A stretch of DNA of 64,000 nucleotides, from contig JAJEKV010000026.1 of NCBI GenBank assembly GCA_021234155.1, forward strand, positions 1,304,001 to 1,368,000, in the 5' to 3' direction. A program made the position numbers and the translations under genes. Position 1 is the first letter of the stretch. The number at the start of each line of letters is the position of its first letter. Under the pieces are notes generated by a model. The model saw nothing but the letters and a program-made list of their open reading frames with translations, did no database searches and was not told the DNA's origin. This DNA comes from Isoetes taiwanensis. Lineage: Eukaryota; Streptophyta; Lycopodiopsida; Isoetales; Isoetaceae. Shown one piece after another: positions 19,721-32,040 of this stretch.

Positions 19721-20050
19721 GGTAGTTCTGGTTTAGTGGTTAAGGGCTTTGTCTCTTGGCTTAATAGCGAGGATTCAAGCCCGAGCAAAATCAAGAGTTT
19801 TTAAGATAGCCCAAGCAAAATCAAGAGTTTTTAAGAAGACACGCTCGTGGAACCCGAAGTAGCGAAGCTATGGTTGTGGGGGATCAATCCACCAGTGGGT
19901 AGCGTACAACTATGTAAAGAAACATGCTGCTTCCCCTTCCATCTTGAGGAAACTGAAGGTGTAGAGACAGGTCTTACAAGTGTAGGACTGGAATGGGCAA
20001 CTGGTGGTTTGCTAATTGTTAATGTTAAAATTTTCGTGTTGGTTTATTAG
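19721..20050 (+). mobile_element. tRNA-derived SINE candidate
   Basis: TGGTTTAGTGG (19729-19739) fits the RNA polymerase III A box and GGATTCAAGCCC (19771-19782) fits the B box. Their spacing of about 30 bases is usual for a tRNA. The region upstream of the A box does not fold into an intact acceptor stem, so this is not a tRNA gene. A 25-bp direct repeat (AAGCAAAATCAAGAGTTTTTAAGA) follows at about 19782-19835, then a body containing GGGTAGCGTACAACT and a T-rich end near 20040. Boundaries are approximate. Confidence 0.5.
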
Positions 20051-20309
20051 CTAATTAACCTAGTTCGCTTACTGGATGCAAATCAATAAATGGAATGAAT
20101 GAGGACATGGGTAATAGGTAAGGAATGTGGTGACTATATCATGGCCCTCTATAAGAATCACGGAAGCAAAAATATGATGGGAATCTGTTTTGAAAGTCAG
20201 ATAGTTTGATGTTATTTCAATAAATCTAGAGAGTTCATTGAGTACGGAAATTCTTATGTATTCTCCAAATTGAACTACCTCCTAAGGAACATATATCTAA
20301 TCCTCATCA

Positions 20310-21255
20310 TGCTGCTAGTAATGTCAATCGAGAGGAGAGAGCAAATGCAAAATCTGCAAATGCAAATTGAGACACTACGGCAAGAACAAAGATAAGTTAG
20401 AGATCATAAATTTGCAAACTACGTAAGGGGAAAATTTTCTTAATCTTGATTGAATAAATAGGGAGATGTTGGAGGTCCACAAATATTGGGAACAGATAGT
20501 GGGAGAAGCCATCAACGAGAGTCATCGATGCCCCTAAGCTCGCACTCTAGGCGGATGAAAAGGAATAAAGAAGATGATACAACATCATCTATGCCTATGA
20601 GCCAAGGGAAGAAAAGTTCTTAGGCACAAAAGAAGTCATCTGCTTTAAAGGAGATTGCCAAGAAATACAAGTTGGAACTATTTGATGGTTTCGATAAGGA
20701 TGGAGTTAAGACAGAAGCTTGGATTCAAGAGGCTGAAAATTATCTTGTTGTAAGACAAGTTCCTAAAGAAGAAGATGTGGGAGTAGTGGCATTGAGCTTG
20801 ATGGGGAATGCTTTAATGTGGTGGAATCCTCATAAGATAACACATAAGGTGACTGATGAGGAAGTAGCTTGGGAGACTTTCAAGGAACTCTTCGTATCAA
20901 AATATTGTCCCCTTTCATATCATATAGATGAATAAATTCATGGAGTGTAAACAGAAAGGGCAATCATTGGATAACTATATCAATCATTGGATAACTATAT
21001 AGAAGAATTCTTCACTTTAAAACGACATTTTCCAAAGTTAGATTCAAAGGCAAGGAATTATTTCTATTAAGCAAGCATCGTTTTTTAAACTAAGTATCAT
21101 AAAAAATAATTATTCTTGGACTAGATATGAAGCTTAAAAAATTAGTTGGATGTGATCAGCTCACCTTGGAAGAGGCGGAGCACAAGGCTCGATACTTCGA
21201 GAATATCCTTAAGGAGGAGAAAAATGCCAATCGTCGAGAAATTGCTATAACCAGT
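20310..21255 (+). pseudogene. Ty3/gypsy gag remnant
   Basis: The plus strand reads REQMQNLQMQIETLRQEQR near 20340-20390 (coiled-coil-like gag N-terminus). It continues with an 87-codon open stretch (20672-20935) with the retrotransposon gag signature: LFDGFDKDG, EAWIQEAENY, LSLMGNALMWWNP and WETFKELFVSKY. After a stop, ECKQKGQSLDNYIEEFFTLK and a final LEEAEHKARYFENIL block continue to 21255. The frame is broken by stops and by a direct duplication of about 20 bp (TCAATCATTGGATAACTATA) at 20962-21000. No zinc knuckle, protease or RT follows; the sequence switches at about 21260 to a copia fragment on the other strand. The family fit is good; activity is excluded. Confidence 0.8.
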
Positions 21256-21289
21256 ATGTATTAATTCAAGCGATGCCTACTTTTGCCTT

Positions 21290-22330
21290 GATTTAACAAA
21301 TTTTAGTTTGCAGTGTTTGCCCAAAGATGCAACCTTCACATAAATTCTTCTCTCCTTCTTCTTCACCTACACCGGCGTTATTATGTTTGGTCATGTATTT
21401 AAGATTATTTATGTTGGTATGCCCTATCTTCATGCCATAACCCGAAAGCGTACTGTATTTGTATTGATGGAGCCATCCATTTAATGTCATTTAAAGCTAA
21501 AAAGATTTCCCAATTTTTTAGCTAAAAATTTCAATGCATTATCCAAAAAGATCTTACATTGAGTTTTCTCAAAGCAAACTCTTATAGCCCAGATCAACAA
21601 GTCGGCTAATAGAAATCAGATTTCTAATGATTGAAGGAAACATATAAAACATTCTTTTAAGCCCACTGATTTCCGCATACAAATCGGTAATCTCAAGGGA
21701 TTCCAGCTATTTAACTTTTTGTAGACTACCATCTCCATTTGCACATAGTCGGACCCCTTTGATCACTTTCTCTCTCCTTGAGTCGTGTGCATTTTAATCA
21801 CCATCTTTCAGCCTCCGAATTGCACGCGCATCATCTTTGAATTCAGTTCTTGTATGGATAAGAATTTGCTAATATCAAGATTATTAGGGCATACCTCAAG
21901 ATTTTCACAAATTTCTTCCTCCATGCTTTACATTTTTGGTAAGGTTTACAAATAGGTTTCTCCTCACCGCCGTTTCTTGATTTCTCCCTCCTGTGAGTTT
22001 CCTGAAATGGACAATGCCACGTACCTTCCCCTATTTAGGTCCTCTTTTGGCTTGAATAATTTGGTTTATGTACAGCCGTTGCAAATATAGCATTTGCTTC
22101 TTGTAGTCCTTGGACAATTGTTCTTTAGGGTGCCCATATACTAATTGCACGCATAAATATACCCTAATCAAGCCTCTATCTCAATTCTTTTATTTTTCCT
22201 TTTCCACAGTATAAATTCCTCTAAAGAGACCTACGCTTACTAGTTTACTGATTTTGCCCACCTGTTTAACCATCACCAAGATGATCCCTATTTTTTGCTA
22301 TACTGCTCAAAGCATCAAAAGCCTATAGTC
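21290..22330 (-). pseudogene. Ty1/copia fragment (gag end, protease, GAG-pre-integrase)
   Basis: On the minus strand, 21490-21293 reads YGMKIGHTNINNLKYM, then NLCEGCIFG. This is the copia GAG-pre-integrase block (H...C..C) just before integrase. Upstream (about 21700-21560) FPSIIRNLISISRLVDLGYK is the protease-to-pre-integrase linker. Further upstream (22150-22020) KCYICNGC and FKPKEDLNRG resemble the gag zinc knuckle and following segment. Order and strand agree with one element truncated before integrase. Many stops are present. It differs in sequence from the copia element at 45-51 kb, so it is a separate insertion. Confidence 0.65.
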
Positions 22331-23343
22331 ATTACTCATAATCTCTTGAGTAATGCTTGAGTCACGCCCAGATTGGCAACCGTACGTCCAGCCGAAACTG
22401 AGTCACGCCACGCGATACCTTAGATTCTTTAACTCCCGGCTCCAAGATGTCTTATTTTCTATAAGTTTCTACCGGCACTCCAGTTCTTGCCTATTCCCTT
22501 ACCTTAACAAAGATTCAGAACCTAGCTTAACTGTATTAGCCAATACTTTGCTTCCAATTAACTTAGCAAATGCGATTCACATCACAACTAGCTACTCTTC
22601 AACTACGTACCCTTCTCGGTGTGAGCTCTAGTGATGATGTTCTCTATTTCTGCGTTATTTGTCTTCACTCCGCTTTGTTTCATCTTCTTCAAAGACTCTC
22701 CATCGAGCATAAGTCCACAAGCCTTCAACTTCCAAAATTCTTTTAATTTTCTCTTTTCCAAACCTCAAATCTCCCCACTTTGAAGACGCCCCACCGTGAC
22801 CAATAACAATGATGCACCTAGTCCTGCTGGATACATATTCTCCCATACCAAATGAAAGAAATGGCGTCGCCGTCAAACAACCGTAGCGTTCATCAAGAAG
22901 CTTTAGATGAAACGCCCTCGAACCGAATTTTACAACCATACAGCAATATTTCACAATGAATATGACGATGACCACAACGGCATAAATGATGATCTAAGCT
23001 TCACAATCCCGCCCGCTCACACAAACCAACCCGCCTAACTGCACTCCACCTATATCATTCATCTTCAATTATAGGGCATGAATCCGTCAGCTTCGCCGAT
23101 CCTACCGATCCGCACCGCTGTGCACCTACTGAAACAAGAGATTTCCATATTTGAATATATAAAATGGCTCGAAACCATTGTCCCCAAGGTATTCAATATC
23201 AGAACTGCCATAGGTTTATCACGAACAACCATAGAGCTGCGAGTAACTATAAGTCTATCTAGGTCTATGACCTATTAAACTTTATGCATCCCCGGTTGGA
23301 TCTTTCTTCAAGCAGATAGCCATGCGGGATCAATATGCATCCC
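22331..23343. other. Unassigned interval
   Basis: I recognise no domain on either strand. Open frames up to 106 codons (minus, 22655-22975) have no features I can name. It may be 3' sequence of the LINE to the right or an unrelated element. Confidence 0.35.
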
Positions 23344-23640
23344 CTACCGCAACCTTTGTAGAATATGTATTTCATTCTGCCGCACCCGCACTGTACAATT
23401 TAACTTTATGCCCGGCAGGTTTTGATCAAGAATACCGAGAATGTTGCCGAGATAACGAACCGTAATGTGCACCAGTACTGAATGATATCCCCGCGCCGCC
23501 TCGAAAGCAATCCAGATATCCAAAAGCTTCGCTTTAATGACCAATTCCCCACCGCCCCTTATGCAGCCGGCCCCGCAATGAAACCCGCGGCAACTTAGGA
23601 AGGGCTGCATGATTTATGTCAGAAAATCAAGGAAGGTGGG
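23344..23640 (-). pseudogene. RNase H-like segment of a LINE
   Basis: The minus strand reads HCGAGCIRGGGELVIKAKLL, then AFEAARGYHSVLVHITVRYL. This resembles plant LINE/host-type RNase H: G-A-G-x-I-R-D-x-x-G near the first strand, E-A in the helix (AFEAA), then the strand that normally holds V-E-T-D. The first and third catalytic acids are not clearly kept. It may be the C-terminus of the LINE upstream or of another copy. Confidence 0.45.
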
Positions 23641-26169
23641 CGCTTTGGGGATCAGATCCGTTAATTCTAGGGAACAGTAGCCGGGTAAACCGTGAGTTTA
23701 GGGGCCTCTGCAGCAAAAGGTGTAATCGTAGAAGGCCTTCATTGATGTAGACCGCTCGCCGCGAGACCGGCAGACGACGTGATTGTTATGCCGTCATTGG
23801 CACACTCTGCTGGCCATAATCTGTCCGTGAAATGCGCGAGGGCAAGGCGTGCCCGATTAATGCGAATGAGGCCATCAAATTAACGGCTGGAGCCTGTGAC
23901 TTCTACCAGATGCCATAACTTCAACCTTAGAGATTTTAGGTACCATTCTTGTGCTGTAACCCAAGTCATTAGGGTACCCAAAACACCCTACGTAAGTCTA
24001 AGCTAAGAAATGTATCTCGAATTTGCTGTAAAGTTTGCTCTTAAGTGTGCGAAAACATACACTATACTCCTATTGGATTTGGAACATTGAAAAATGGCCT
24101 CCAACATCAACTAACTGCAAGCCTCCACCCCCCATTTTTAAAGGCCATTTTGGGGGCGAAACTCTCATTGAAACAAGCACATGCCACTTAATGGGTTCTC
24201 TGCTACTGGCACAACTTATACACTTTTAAAAAATCTTTTCTGTGTCATGGAAATGTCCCTCTATCCCATCTTGCTTTATTTTCTAACTCCTATGAAATAA
24301 AGCTACCTTTTATAGTCAGGTTGATATAGTAACTACTAACTGCTGGGATTGCATACTATTCTGTACACATTCTTACATACTTGCAGGCACCCCACTTTAC
24401 AAAACCTTGGAATATCTTTATTTACTTTACGTCGGTGTTCTAATTTAATCCCTACTCCCGTTTGAAAGGACGTCCTTATAGTTTTGTAGTTTTGCTGTTT
24501 CTTAAAGTCATAAGGCACGTCTCTTTCCATAACGATGCGACACTCCTATTTTGCCTGCACATCCCTGCATACACAGCAACCTTTATTATTATAGTCCCTT
24601 ATATTCCCTGCACATATAAGGCCGTTACCTAACTTTCACCATTACCATATTCTTTTTTTCTTACAGCACATCACGATATCACCCATAAAATATGTTTTTT
24701 GTTTTATTAATTACTATTACTCCTGGCTTAAACCACTTTATGAAATGGAAAAACCCCTCCTCAATTTAATCCTCAAACATTCGCAGCCGCTTCCTGCGGG
24801 AATCGTTTGATTTTACTAACGGGTACGGGCTGTTACAGACTAATTTTACCCATACTACTGGATATCATCATGACGCTAATTCGAATATATACGACGCCCC
24901 ATCGTATGGGAGATACAAAAGATCCCCATTTCACAATGACACTATCATCAGGAAAGGCCCTCTGTCTGGGCACAAACCACCTGCATACACCGCAAGCGGC
25001 GCAGCCGCCACCAACTCCTTGAGCATTCTAAATCAGGAAGCTGTGTCTATACGTGAGTACACAACAACAACAACAAGGTACATATAACAATATATTTACC
25101 ACCAAAGGTGGCTTCCATCCATCAGAATACCAAACACGGCTACAGTTTATGGCTATACAGTCACAATATGGTCTACAAAGTATATACGTGAGCACATTAT
25201 AAATAGATTGGGGGTAAAGGTACAGATGTTCAATAATATGACAAGAATCCCCGCCATGCTATATGCGCAGATAGCTGCTGAAAGACATTCGCCAATTCGC
25301 TGGTAAAGGCAATTGAAACGCCATCTCCGCCATAGTGTATAAACTCAATGTGCACAGGACCCCAACGTCGCTTTTGGTCTACACAATCCCCATCCGTAAA
25401 ATCGTAAGACCTTAATAAACCATCCAAAATACCACAACGCACATGCAAAACTGCAAGGCTTCAGAGTCTATCCTCAAATCTCAAATGCAACCAACATCAA
25501 GAAATTGCCTAGATTTGCAACTAAGCATGAAATGCAGGCTTCAAAACGGGACAAAGGCCAAACTTCGGCCTGCCGACCAAGACTGTCACAATCTATAGAA
25601 TTGGCTAAATGCATGATAATTACTGCTCAAAAATTGTAATTCCAAATATCTCAAACATTTTTTTTCTAGTTGCAATATATACTATTATTATTATAGGATG
25701 GTAATATACAGTGAGTCCCCTTAATAGGACAGGATAAGAGGTTACACTACAACGCTTAATTTACTTTGCTCCAGGTGTGTATGTATCATTGAAACACTTT
25801 TCTTCTTCCCCACATGTAGATAATACTATAGGAAATATCACCATCTTCTCCACAGAGGCAGGTACTATAGGACAGTACAGCACGCTCTACACACACCATA
25901 AGCTGTTAAAGAATCGAAGTTTAGTTACCAAGAGTACGTTCCCCATTATCAAGTGGACTCATCTTGTGACTACTGATGTACTAAATAATACAAAACTCCT
26001 GCAATTTGCTGCCAACCCTGTCCAGATCTTTATTGTATGCCACCCCCATCTTTCTATGGTGGATAAGGCCATAAGATACTTCCATGTTGAAGATGTTCTT
26101 AACTTAGTCACTGAAGCATCTCACTCTAATGCCATACATCACATCGGTGTCTCCATATCACCCAAAGTG
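23641..26169. other. Unassigned insertion-like interval inside LINE remnant
   Basis: No domain is recognised. It separates the zinc-binding and RNase H segments, which lie close together in intact elements. An ACAACAACAACAA run lies at about 25061-25075. The longest open frame, plus 25777-26193 (138 codons), overlaps the LINE on the opposite strand and looks incidental. Confidence 0.35.
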
Positions 26170-26440
26170 CCATTTACCATGAGGCAAGAATGATGCACGT
26201 ATCTGCTCGATATAAGTAGTTCGCCGTGCAAGATGAACCAAATCAATCCCTAGAAATCTGAGACCAACACTGCATCTTGGATCATGGGACAAAAAAAGAT
26301 GCCCGAGAGATTCACGGAGTGGCATCCCGTGAGGGCACATATCATCGGGCCACGTCCCTGATAAAAGGCCCCTTTAGCATCAGACCCCTTGAAGCTGTAC
26401 CACCTAAAGAATTGAAGTTTTAGAGCAGAGTAGATTTCCA
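26170..26440 (-). pseudogene. LINE C-terminal zinc-binding (zf-RVT-like) segment
   Basis: MCPHGMPLRESLGHLFLSHD on the minus strand matches the C-x-x-C...E-S-x-x-H-L-F-x-x-C pattern found after plant LINE reverse transcriptases. Some cysteines are mutated. It is preceded by LQFFRWYSFKG, where functional copies have a W-x-P-x-K-x-x-F-x-W stretch. Confidence 0.5.
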
Positions 26441-26899
26441 AAAGTTAGCTAGAAGAATTTCGCGAACTATTGCCGCTACTCCCCAAAATTTCATTATTAA
26501 TGGAGTTCCAACACCACACAAGGCACGAGTAACACCGGGCTACATCAGATTTTTCTTTCCGTCACCCGCGCCTTCGTAACCCTCGCAGACACTGCATGTT
26601 GACACTTGACTTCTGCAGCGACCTTTCTATTCCTTCCTACCTCTAAATGTGAAGGCCAGCCTTGAATTTAGGCCCAAGAGGTCCAATTCGCCATTCACCC
26701 ATAAATGTCAGAGATATTGCATTGAACGCCTCCACTCTCTAAATATACTTTATAACTGTGGGCCATGTATGACTATCCTGATTCCACACATGTGTATTCC
26801 CGAAGATACCAAACGCCCGCAAATTTAGTTAGAAATATCAATGTAAACACGCAGTTATTACCTCCTTCCCAAATTAAGTATTCTTCTCATTACAGGGGA

Positions 26900-28300
26900 A
26901 GTACCGAGCCACTTTAAAATCATAAAGAAGGCTCCCCACTCGGCTCTTGTTGTATGTTTACCTTTGATTCTGATTGTTGAGCCGCGATTTAACAAATACC
27001 GAGGAGTCATCTTAGCTGAATACCTAAAACAAACGTTGCACCGCAGGCAAATTGGCGATCCTAGTCCCCTCCCTGTCTCTACACGCACAGCCTTTGGCGA
27101 GCATCATCTAAATGAACCCCGCAATGACCTCAGACTGATTATATACACTTTTTGAGCCACTTATCACCGATGAGAAATATATATGAGAAGACGCACGTTA
27201 TTGAACGCTGACTACCGCACCGCTTAACCTTTGTGCACCACAACCCCATTTTTTTCCTAAGCTTGTCCAATACAAAATTATGTTTTCATGTCCTGGGTAG
27301 ACAGTGAATCTGGAAGCCAACTGCCTCACCAGCACACCACCGTAACCTGTCTTTAGCACGAGATCATTATCCCCATCCAAGGCTCCATAGAGTAGAACAT
27401 TTGTTTGCATTGAGCTCAATACCGTAAAATATCCTTAAAGGCAACTAGAATATCACGAAGGATTAAACCAGCCATCATCAAAACCTCGAGAACATGAAGG
27501 TATCGCCTCGTGATAATGCGATAATCGCAGCTTCCCACCCTTGTCCCTAAGAGATAGTCCGTGACATGGCACTCTTCTCCACTTTATGTTTACCATTTTT
27601 GTGCAGCGCAGCCACAAGAGTAGGAGCTGAATGGCATCCTTATTCTCCTCTTTGGTGGAAAATGAGGTTCCAAGGCTCAGCCACAAGTACCAGCTTATGT
27701 TTGTTCATGCCTATGAGAGGATGACAACCTCACCAACCCATTTCATAGTCTCAGAACCTTCCTGCCCGGCGAGTCATAGGCCTTCCAAAAATCCATCTTA
27801 CAAGAATACGCCGAAATATCTACACCGTTGTCCCTTCCCTCAATGCACATAATTACCTGGAAGAATGTAATTCGCCAGAAGGACGCTGATGTCTCTACCA
27901 AATACTCCCCGCTTAGAATAGCCTAACGCTAAGCAATGCCTTTCATAATGACCTTGTATATACATTGGTCGAGTAATAGGGTTCCATTCACTTGCCGACA
28001 TCGCCTTGGTACTTTAGGGTATAAGGGTATGTCCCCAGCCATGTATGGTGAGAAGACCATGCACCTCTTATCATTTCTACGTGCCCTGCCTTACACGACT
28101 CCACAGTAACGCCAGAGGGAAACCGTTCGACTGTGAGATTTACCCGAGGCTTTCACACGAGTTTTGTAAATTTCCTCATCATCAAAATACCGAATCAAGC
28201 TTCTGACTATCATGTGACTCAATCCCGAATTAATCCATCTTGGTCATCCATTGCGGATCCCAGCTCGGTAAAATGATTAATGGCCCAGGGTCTCCTCATA
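26900..28300 (-). pseudogene. L1-type reverse transcriptase domain (broken)
   Basis: On the minus strand CIYKVIMKGIA (about 27965) matches the C-x-x-Y-K-I block before RT motif A. SAYSCKMDFWKAYDSPGRKV (about 27800) is motif A (D-F-x-K-A-Y-D). Downstream, LLYGALDGDNDLVL (about 27380) lies where the A-D-D block and the following helix belong, but the catalytic YADD is not intact. The region up to 28670 holds EVERKTKAIEEEARG, typical of the linker between endonuclease and RT. Confidence 0.6.
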
Positions 28301-28779
28301 AATTACTTCGAAGCTTTCAGGAATGTCTTGATCTCTTCTTGGTCCTCTAATGTAGAATCACCATTGTCTCTACAGCTAGATATTGGCCTTTCACCTTACC
28401 CCCGCATTTAGAAACTTACTGCTTCCCAAGATACTTTGTTTAGATGCATCATGGCCCCCTTGCTTCCTCCTCAATAGCTTTGGTTTTCCGTTCCACTTCC
28501 CCTCGCATTTCCGGTGCCCATGATGATCTAAGAGTTCTGCCAATCTCCTTTAAACATTATACGTTTATATCTTTTCCTTTCTGGAATTCCAAAGGATCCC
28601 GCCCCTGCTCTTTTTATCCATCTCTTCATCGTGTTACTTTTTTTGTATCCATGCTTATGGTACTTTAGTGGTATAGTCACAAGACGGGCACCATACCAGA
28701 ATACCCCAATGTCCGCAGGTGCTGCCTCCTTCTAACTAAGGATGGAAGAATTTGAATGGAACATTACCTTTGCTTCCTC

Positions 28780-29450
28780 GGGAGCAGAGGGAGCATTTTC
28801 TAGGACGAGCTTCCCGTGGTAATGCGGATCTGAAAGTGCGAATGCAAGCTCTCCTTCAACATATAGCATTTATCCATGAAACAAGCTTCTGATGATACAC
28901 AGACCGCCGCAAGGCAATATACCCCCGCCTCAGCCAGTTTATTTGGACTACATGAGAAAGAAGCGCTAGAGGGAGGTACTAGTGAAAGTCCAACATTGTT
29001 GCAAGAGGAGTTCCAAGCAATTTCTTCCTCCTCCCAGAGATTCCTCGTGGTAATCCTATTTTTGTCCTTAAACATCCGCCATATTCAGATCCCCACCAAG
29101 AATCCGGGCCATCCTCTCGCCATGCTTCACAACCAATCCCTATCTCCTTCCAGACGCTTTTCCGTGGTCATTAGATGCATATATGTTGAGGAGTCCTCAT
29201 CACCCGCTTGTTTCAAATGTTATGTGGTCACATCCGCCATCTCCAACCATCAGAGTTGTCCTTTCCATAGAATATATGTACTTCCTTTACCTCTGCACAA
29301 TCAAAGACGCAGTAGTCACATCCCACCCAACTCCCAAATGACCTACCAAAACCGGAGTCCGTAGGTTCTAAGTAAGATGATATCGTACTATAGATCCGCG
29401 CCTAGAATCAATTTTGAACTCCCCTTAATGCCTCGCAAATTCCAAGACAA
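28780..29450 (-). pseudogene. L1-type endonuclease domain (broken)
   Basis: On the minus strand the domain opens with LLSWNLRGIKG (about 29450-29410), the S-W-N-x-R-G start of LINE endonucleases. At the expected distance follow IYASNDHG-like text (read as STYMHLMT or NIYASND in neighbouring frames near 29190) and ILGGDLNMAD (about 29100), the GDxN metal-binding box. LSD near 28830 with the following H (DPHYHG) is a candidate S-D-H end. Reading it requires at least two frame changes. Confidence 0.65.
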
Positions 29451-30249
29451 TAATTCATTAATATTAGTACAATCCTATGTCTCCGCAAATAGGTGGCCTT
29501 TGGCATCTAGTGGCTTCCCCATATGCAGATGTACCTTTGCCTTTTTTGCTCATGGTAAGTAATATATAGGCTACCATGGCGGATGCCTCCAGCGTATCCT
29601 TTATAAATGTATGTGTTGTACCACCACAATATATCCTTTCCGTGGTCCATGTGGGCCCATGGTCCATGGAGCACATTTCCATCCAATGTCCTCATTGCCA
29701 TGCCTCACCCATTGAACGGCATATCTCCAAACCATGGGGAAAAGAGACCCCAAACCATGTGTGTACCAATCTCACCTTGTACAAGGTTTAGTCGGAGTGT
29801 TCCAATTTTCATTGTGTGAGGTATGATTACCTCCATAAAGATATAGTGGTGAATCACTTTTTGTGTTTTAATGAAATGAACATGAAGTTTCTAGTGTGTC
29901 TGAAACTGCTCGTGTTGAGACCCAGGATAAAAGCTATAAAAGCCAACAATCCCCTATGGATTGCTTAAAAGTTTAAGCAACTTAGGGCAAACTTGCTACG
30001 GGCTTGGACTGTATAGCCAAACAACCAAGCCCATTCTGAAAACCACATCTAGTTTTTGTGCTCTTTCTTTTTTTTCCAACTCATTTCCTTTGCTAAACAC
30101 TTCACTCTTTTGAAAAGGAGGTTCACACTTTGTCCAATTGAATTCTCTTAATAAAAACTAACCCGTAGTGAGCCTTGTGCTTCATAATACCGCCTTACAC
30201 GCGAAGCTCCTTATGCCATTTTGGAGGTTTCTCCACTGAGTGTTCCGTA

Positions 30250-32040
30250 TAACCCTACATACTTGATTCAAATTCATGCTTGCTGATTTTTCTCTTCCTC
30301 CGCACTTTTTTTTTCCTTTTTTGCTCGGCCATTAGCAAGAGCCTTACCGTCTTCCTAGAGCAAAGAGCATCATTTTTTGTTGCCTTGGATCGGGCGAACT
30401 GATCCTGCTCTTGTTTATCCGCCACATCAGATCTTCCATTAGATCCTCGTGAGAGTTTTAATTGGGCCGCAGTTTGCCTTTGGGCATGTCGGGGCTGCGT
30501 GGTGTATCCAATGCATGGATTCATGAGCAACCACGCTTTCTTGAAAGAAGCCTTGCCCTTCTTCGACTGGCAAGAGCTCTAGTTTGCCACCGCAACCGTA
30601 GCTGATCCATCCACGCAGCAATAGAATAGAGGTTACCACCAGGCGCCATGAGCTTAGGAGAGCAAAGTGATAAAGTGAGAAGGTATAATGAATGGAGAAA
30701 GGTGTTGAGGGCTGTGATTTAGCAGAGGCCGCTGACATATAGGTATCAGTGTAATGTAAAGAGATATACATCAGGCACAAGGAGATTGGGTCCTAATATA
30801 TTAAATCCAAATTTTGAAGGCTCCCATCGAAACTCTCATCCTAAATAACCTTCCTTGGATTCACAGATCCAGAGGATTAGATTGGACTAAGCCCACAGTG
30901 AGCCCATCAACAAACTATACTTTCTCATTGGAGATGAAGAGGAGATATGTCCTGCTGCCTTCTCGGAGTGTGCAAGATTGAGATGGCTGGAGCCAGTGTG
31001 AGGGCGTGGGAGTTCCCCATATTCATTCGAGCAAGTAGAGATTGGAAATGGCAAGGGAGGTAGTCCTCAGCTGCTTTGTTGGGATAGAGTAAGAGTGTCA
31101 GCCAGAGGCCGCCAGAGGACAAGAGTTCATATTCAAATTTTCTTGAGCAGAAATGGGGGATCCAAGTCGTTTGATGGGTCCATGCCCTTAGGGAGCTTGT
31201 CAGTTCCACCATAAGCACTAATATATTCAGCATTATACTGATAGGAGCTGACCCATTACTATCTCGCTGAATGCAGCCAAGTGGGACAGAGATGTCCTTT
31301 ACAAGAGTCAAGAAAAGCCGGGAGTGAGGACAACGATGCTTACAACAGCCAAGAAGACAAAAGTCCCCTATTAAAAAGGGAAACTCTTGTTATGCAGCAC
31401 TCCAAACTTGTGGCGATCGTGGAGGGGAATTGCCAACTGAATAACCTCCCGAAGACTTCATGTAATCGCTATAACGAACCGTGAGCCGCCAGAGGGTACT
31501 GGGACCTCAGTACCGCGATTTCAGACCACAAAGTGAAGCCATCATCCAGAGTATCCATCATGGCAGCTTCTTTCCCCGGAGAAACCGTCTTTAGAGATGG
31601 AAGGCCAAGATCGCATACATTGCTCGTGATGAACTCATGCGTTACAGATGGAGCATGGCGCAGGAAGGCCCGTGACCACCAAAATTTTGAACCGCTGTTG
31701 TAGAAGCTATTGAAGAAATGGTATCCAGGAATGGGCTTAAACAGTTGATTTAAACACAAATGGGTGCATCCTCCGCTGCCACCCATGCACACAATTCCCC
31801 AAAGAGAAGCAATGGCTTGAAAAGCCTTTTCTCGGCCCACAGCCATCGAAATGAGGTTGGCAAGGGAGATCCGTACAGGTTAGGTCAGAGCATCCTGGGT
31901 CTTTTGGATTAAAGTCGCCTCCATTTCGAGCAGAGCGCTGCCTATAGAGACAAGATAACTCCTTTTTTAAAGAGGAGAGCGTTATCCCTTCATGAAAGCC
32001 GTGATAAGAAAATACCGGGCGTAAAGGTTGCACCCCTGGG
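30250..32040 (-). other. Possible LINE ORF1 material
   Basis: Several minus-strand frames (30255-30530, 30925-31311, 31469-31846, 31737-32033) follow one another immediately upstream of the endonuclease, in the place of a LINE ORF1. A lysine/arginine-rich stretch (EQKRKKKVRRKRKISKHEF) ends the block near 30255. I cannot identify a defined RNA-binding domain, so this rests on position alone. Confidence 0.3.

Larger units (their letters stand above)
23344..32040 (-). mobile_element. L1-type LINE remnant with RNase H
   Basis: Minus-strand landmarks fall in LINE order: possible ORF1 material (32040-30250), endonuclease (about 29450-28780), reverse transcriptase (about 28300-26900), a C-terminal zinc-binding segment (26440-26170) and an RNase H-like segment (23640-23344). 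The endonuclease-to-zinc distance is normal for a plant L1 ORF2. The RNase H segment is about 2.5 kb too far downstream, so a later insertion at about 23.7-26.0 kb or a second element is likely. All parts contain stops and shifts. In contrast to the GC-rich LINE at 13-16.7 kb, base composition is average. Confidence 0.6.

Noticed and set aside
25777-26193. 138-codon plus-strand ORF
   Set aside because: Antisense to LINE material, no recognisable domain, and composition typical of chance frames.
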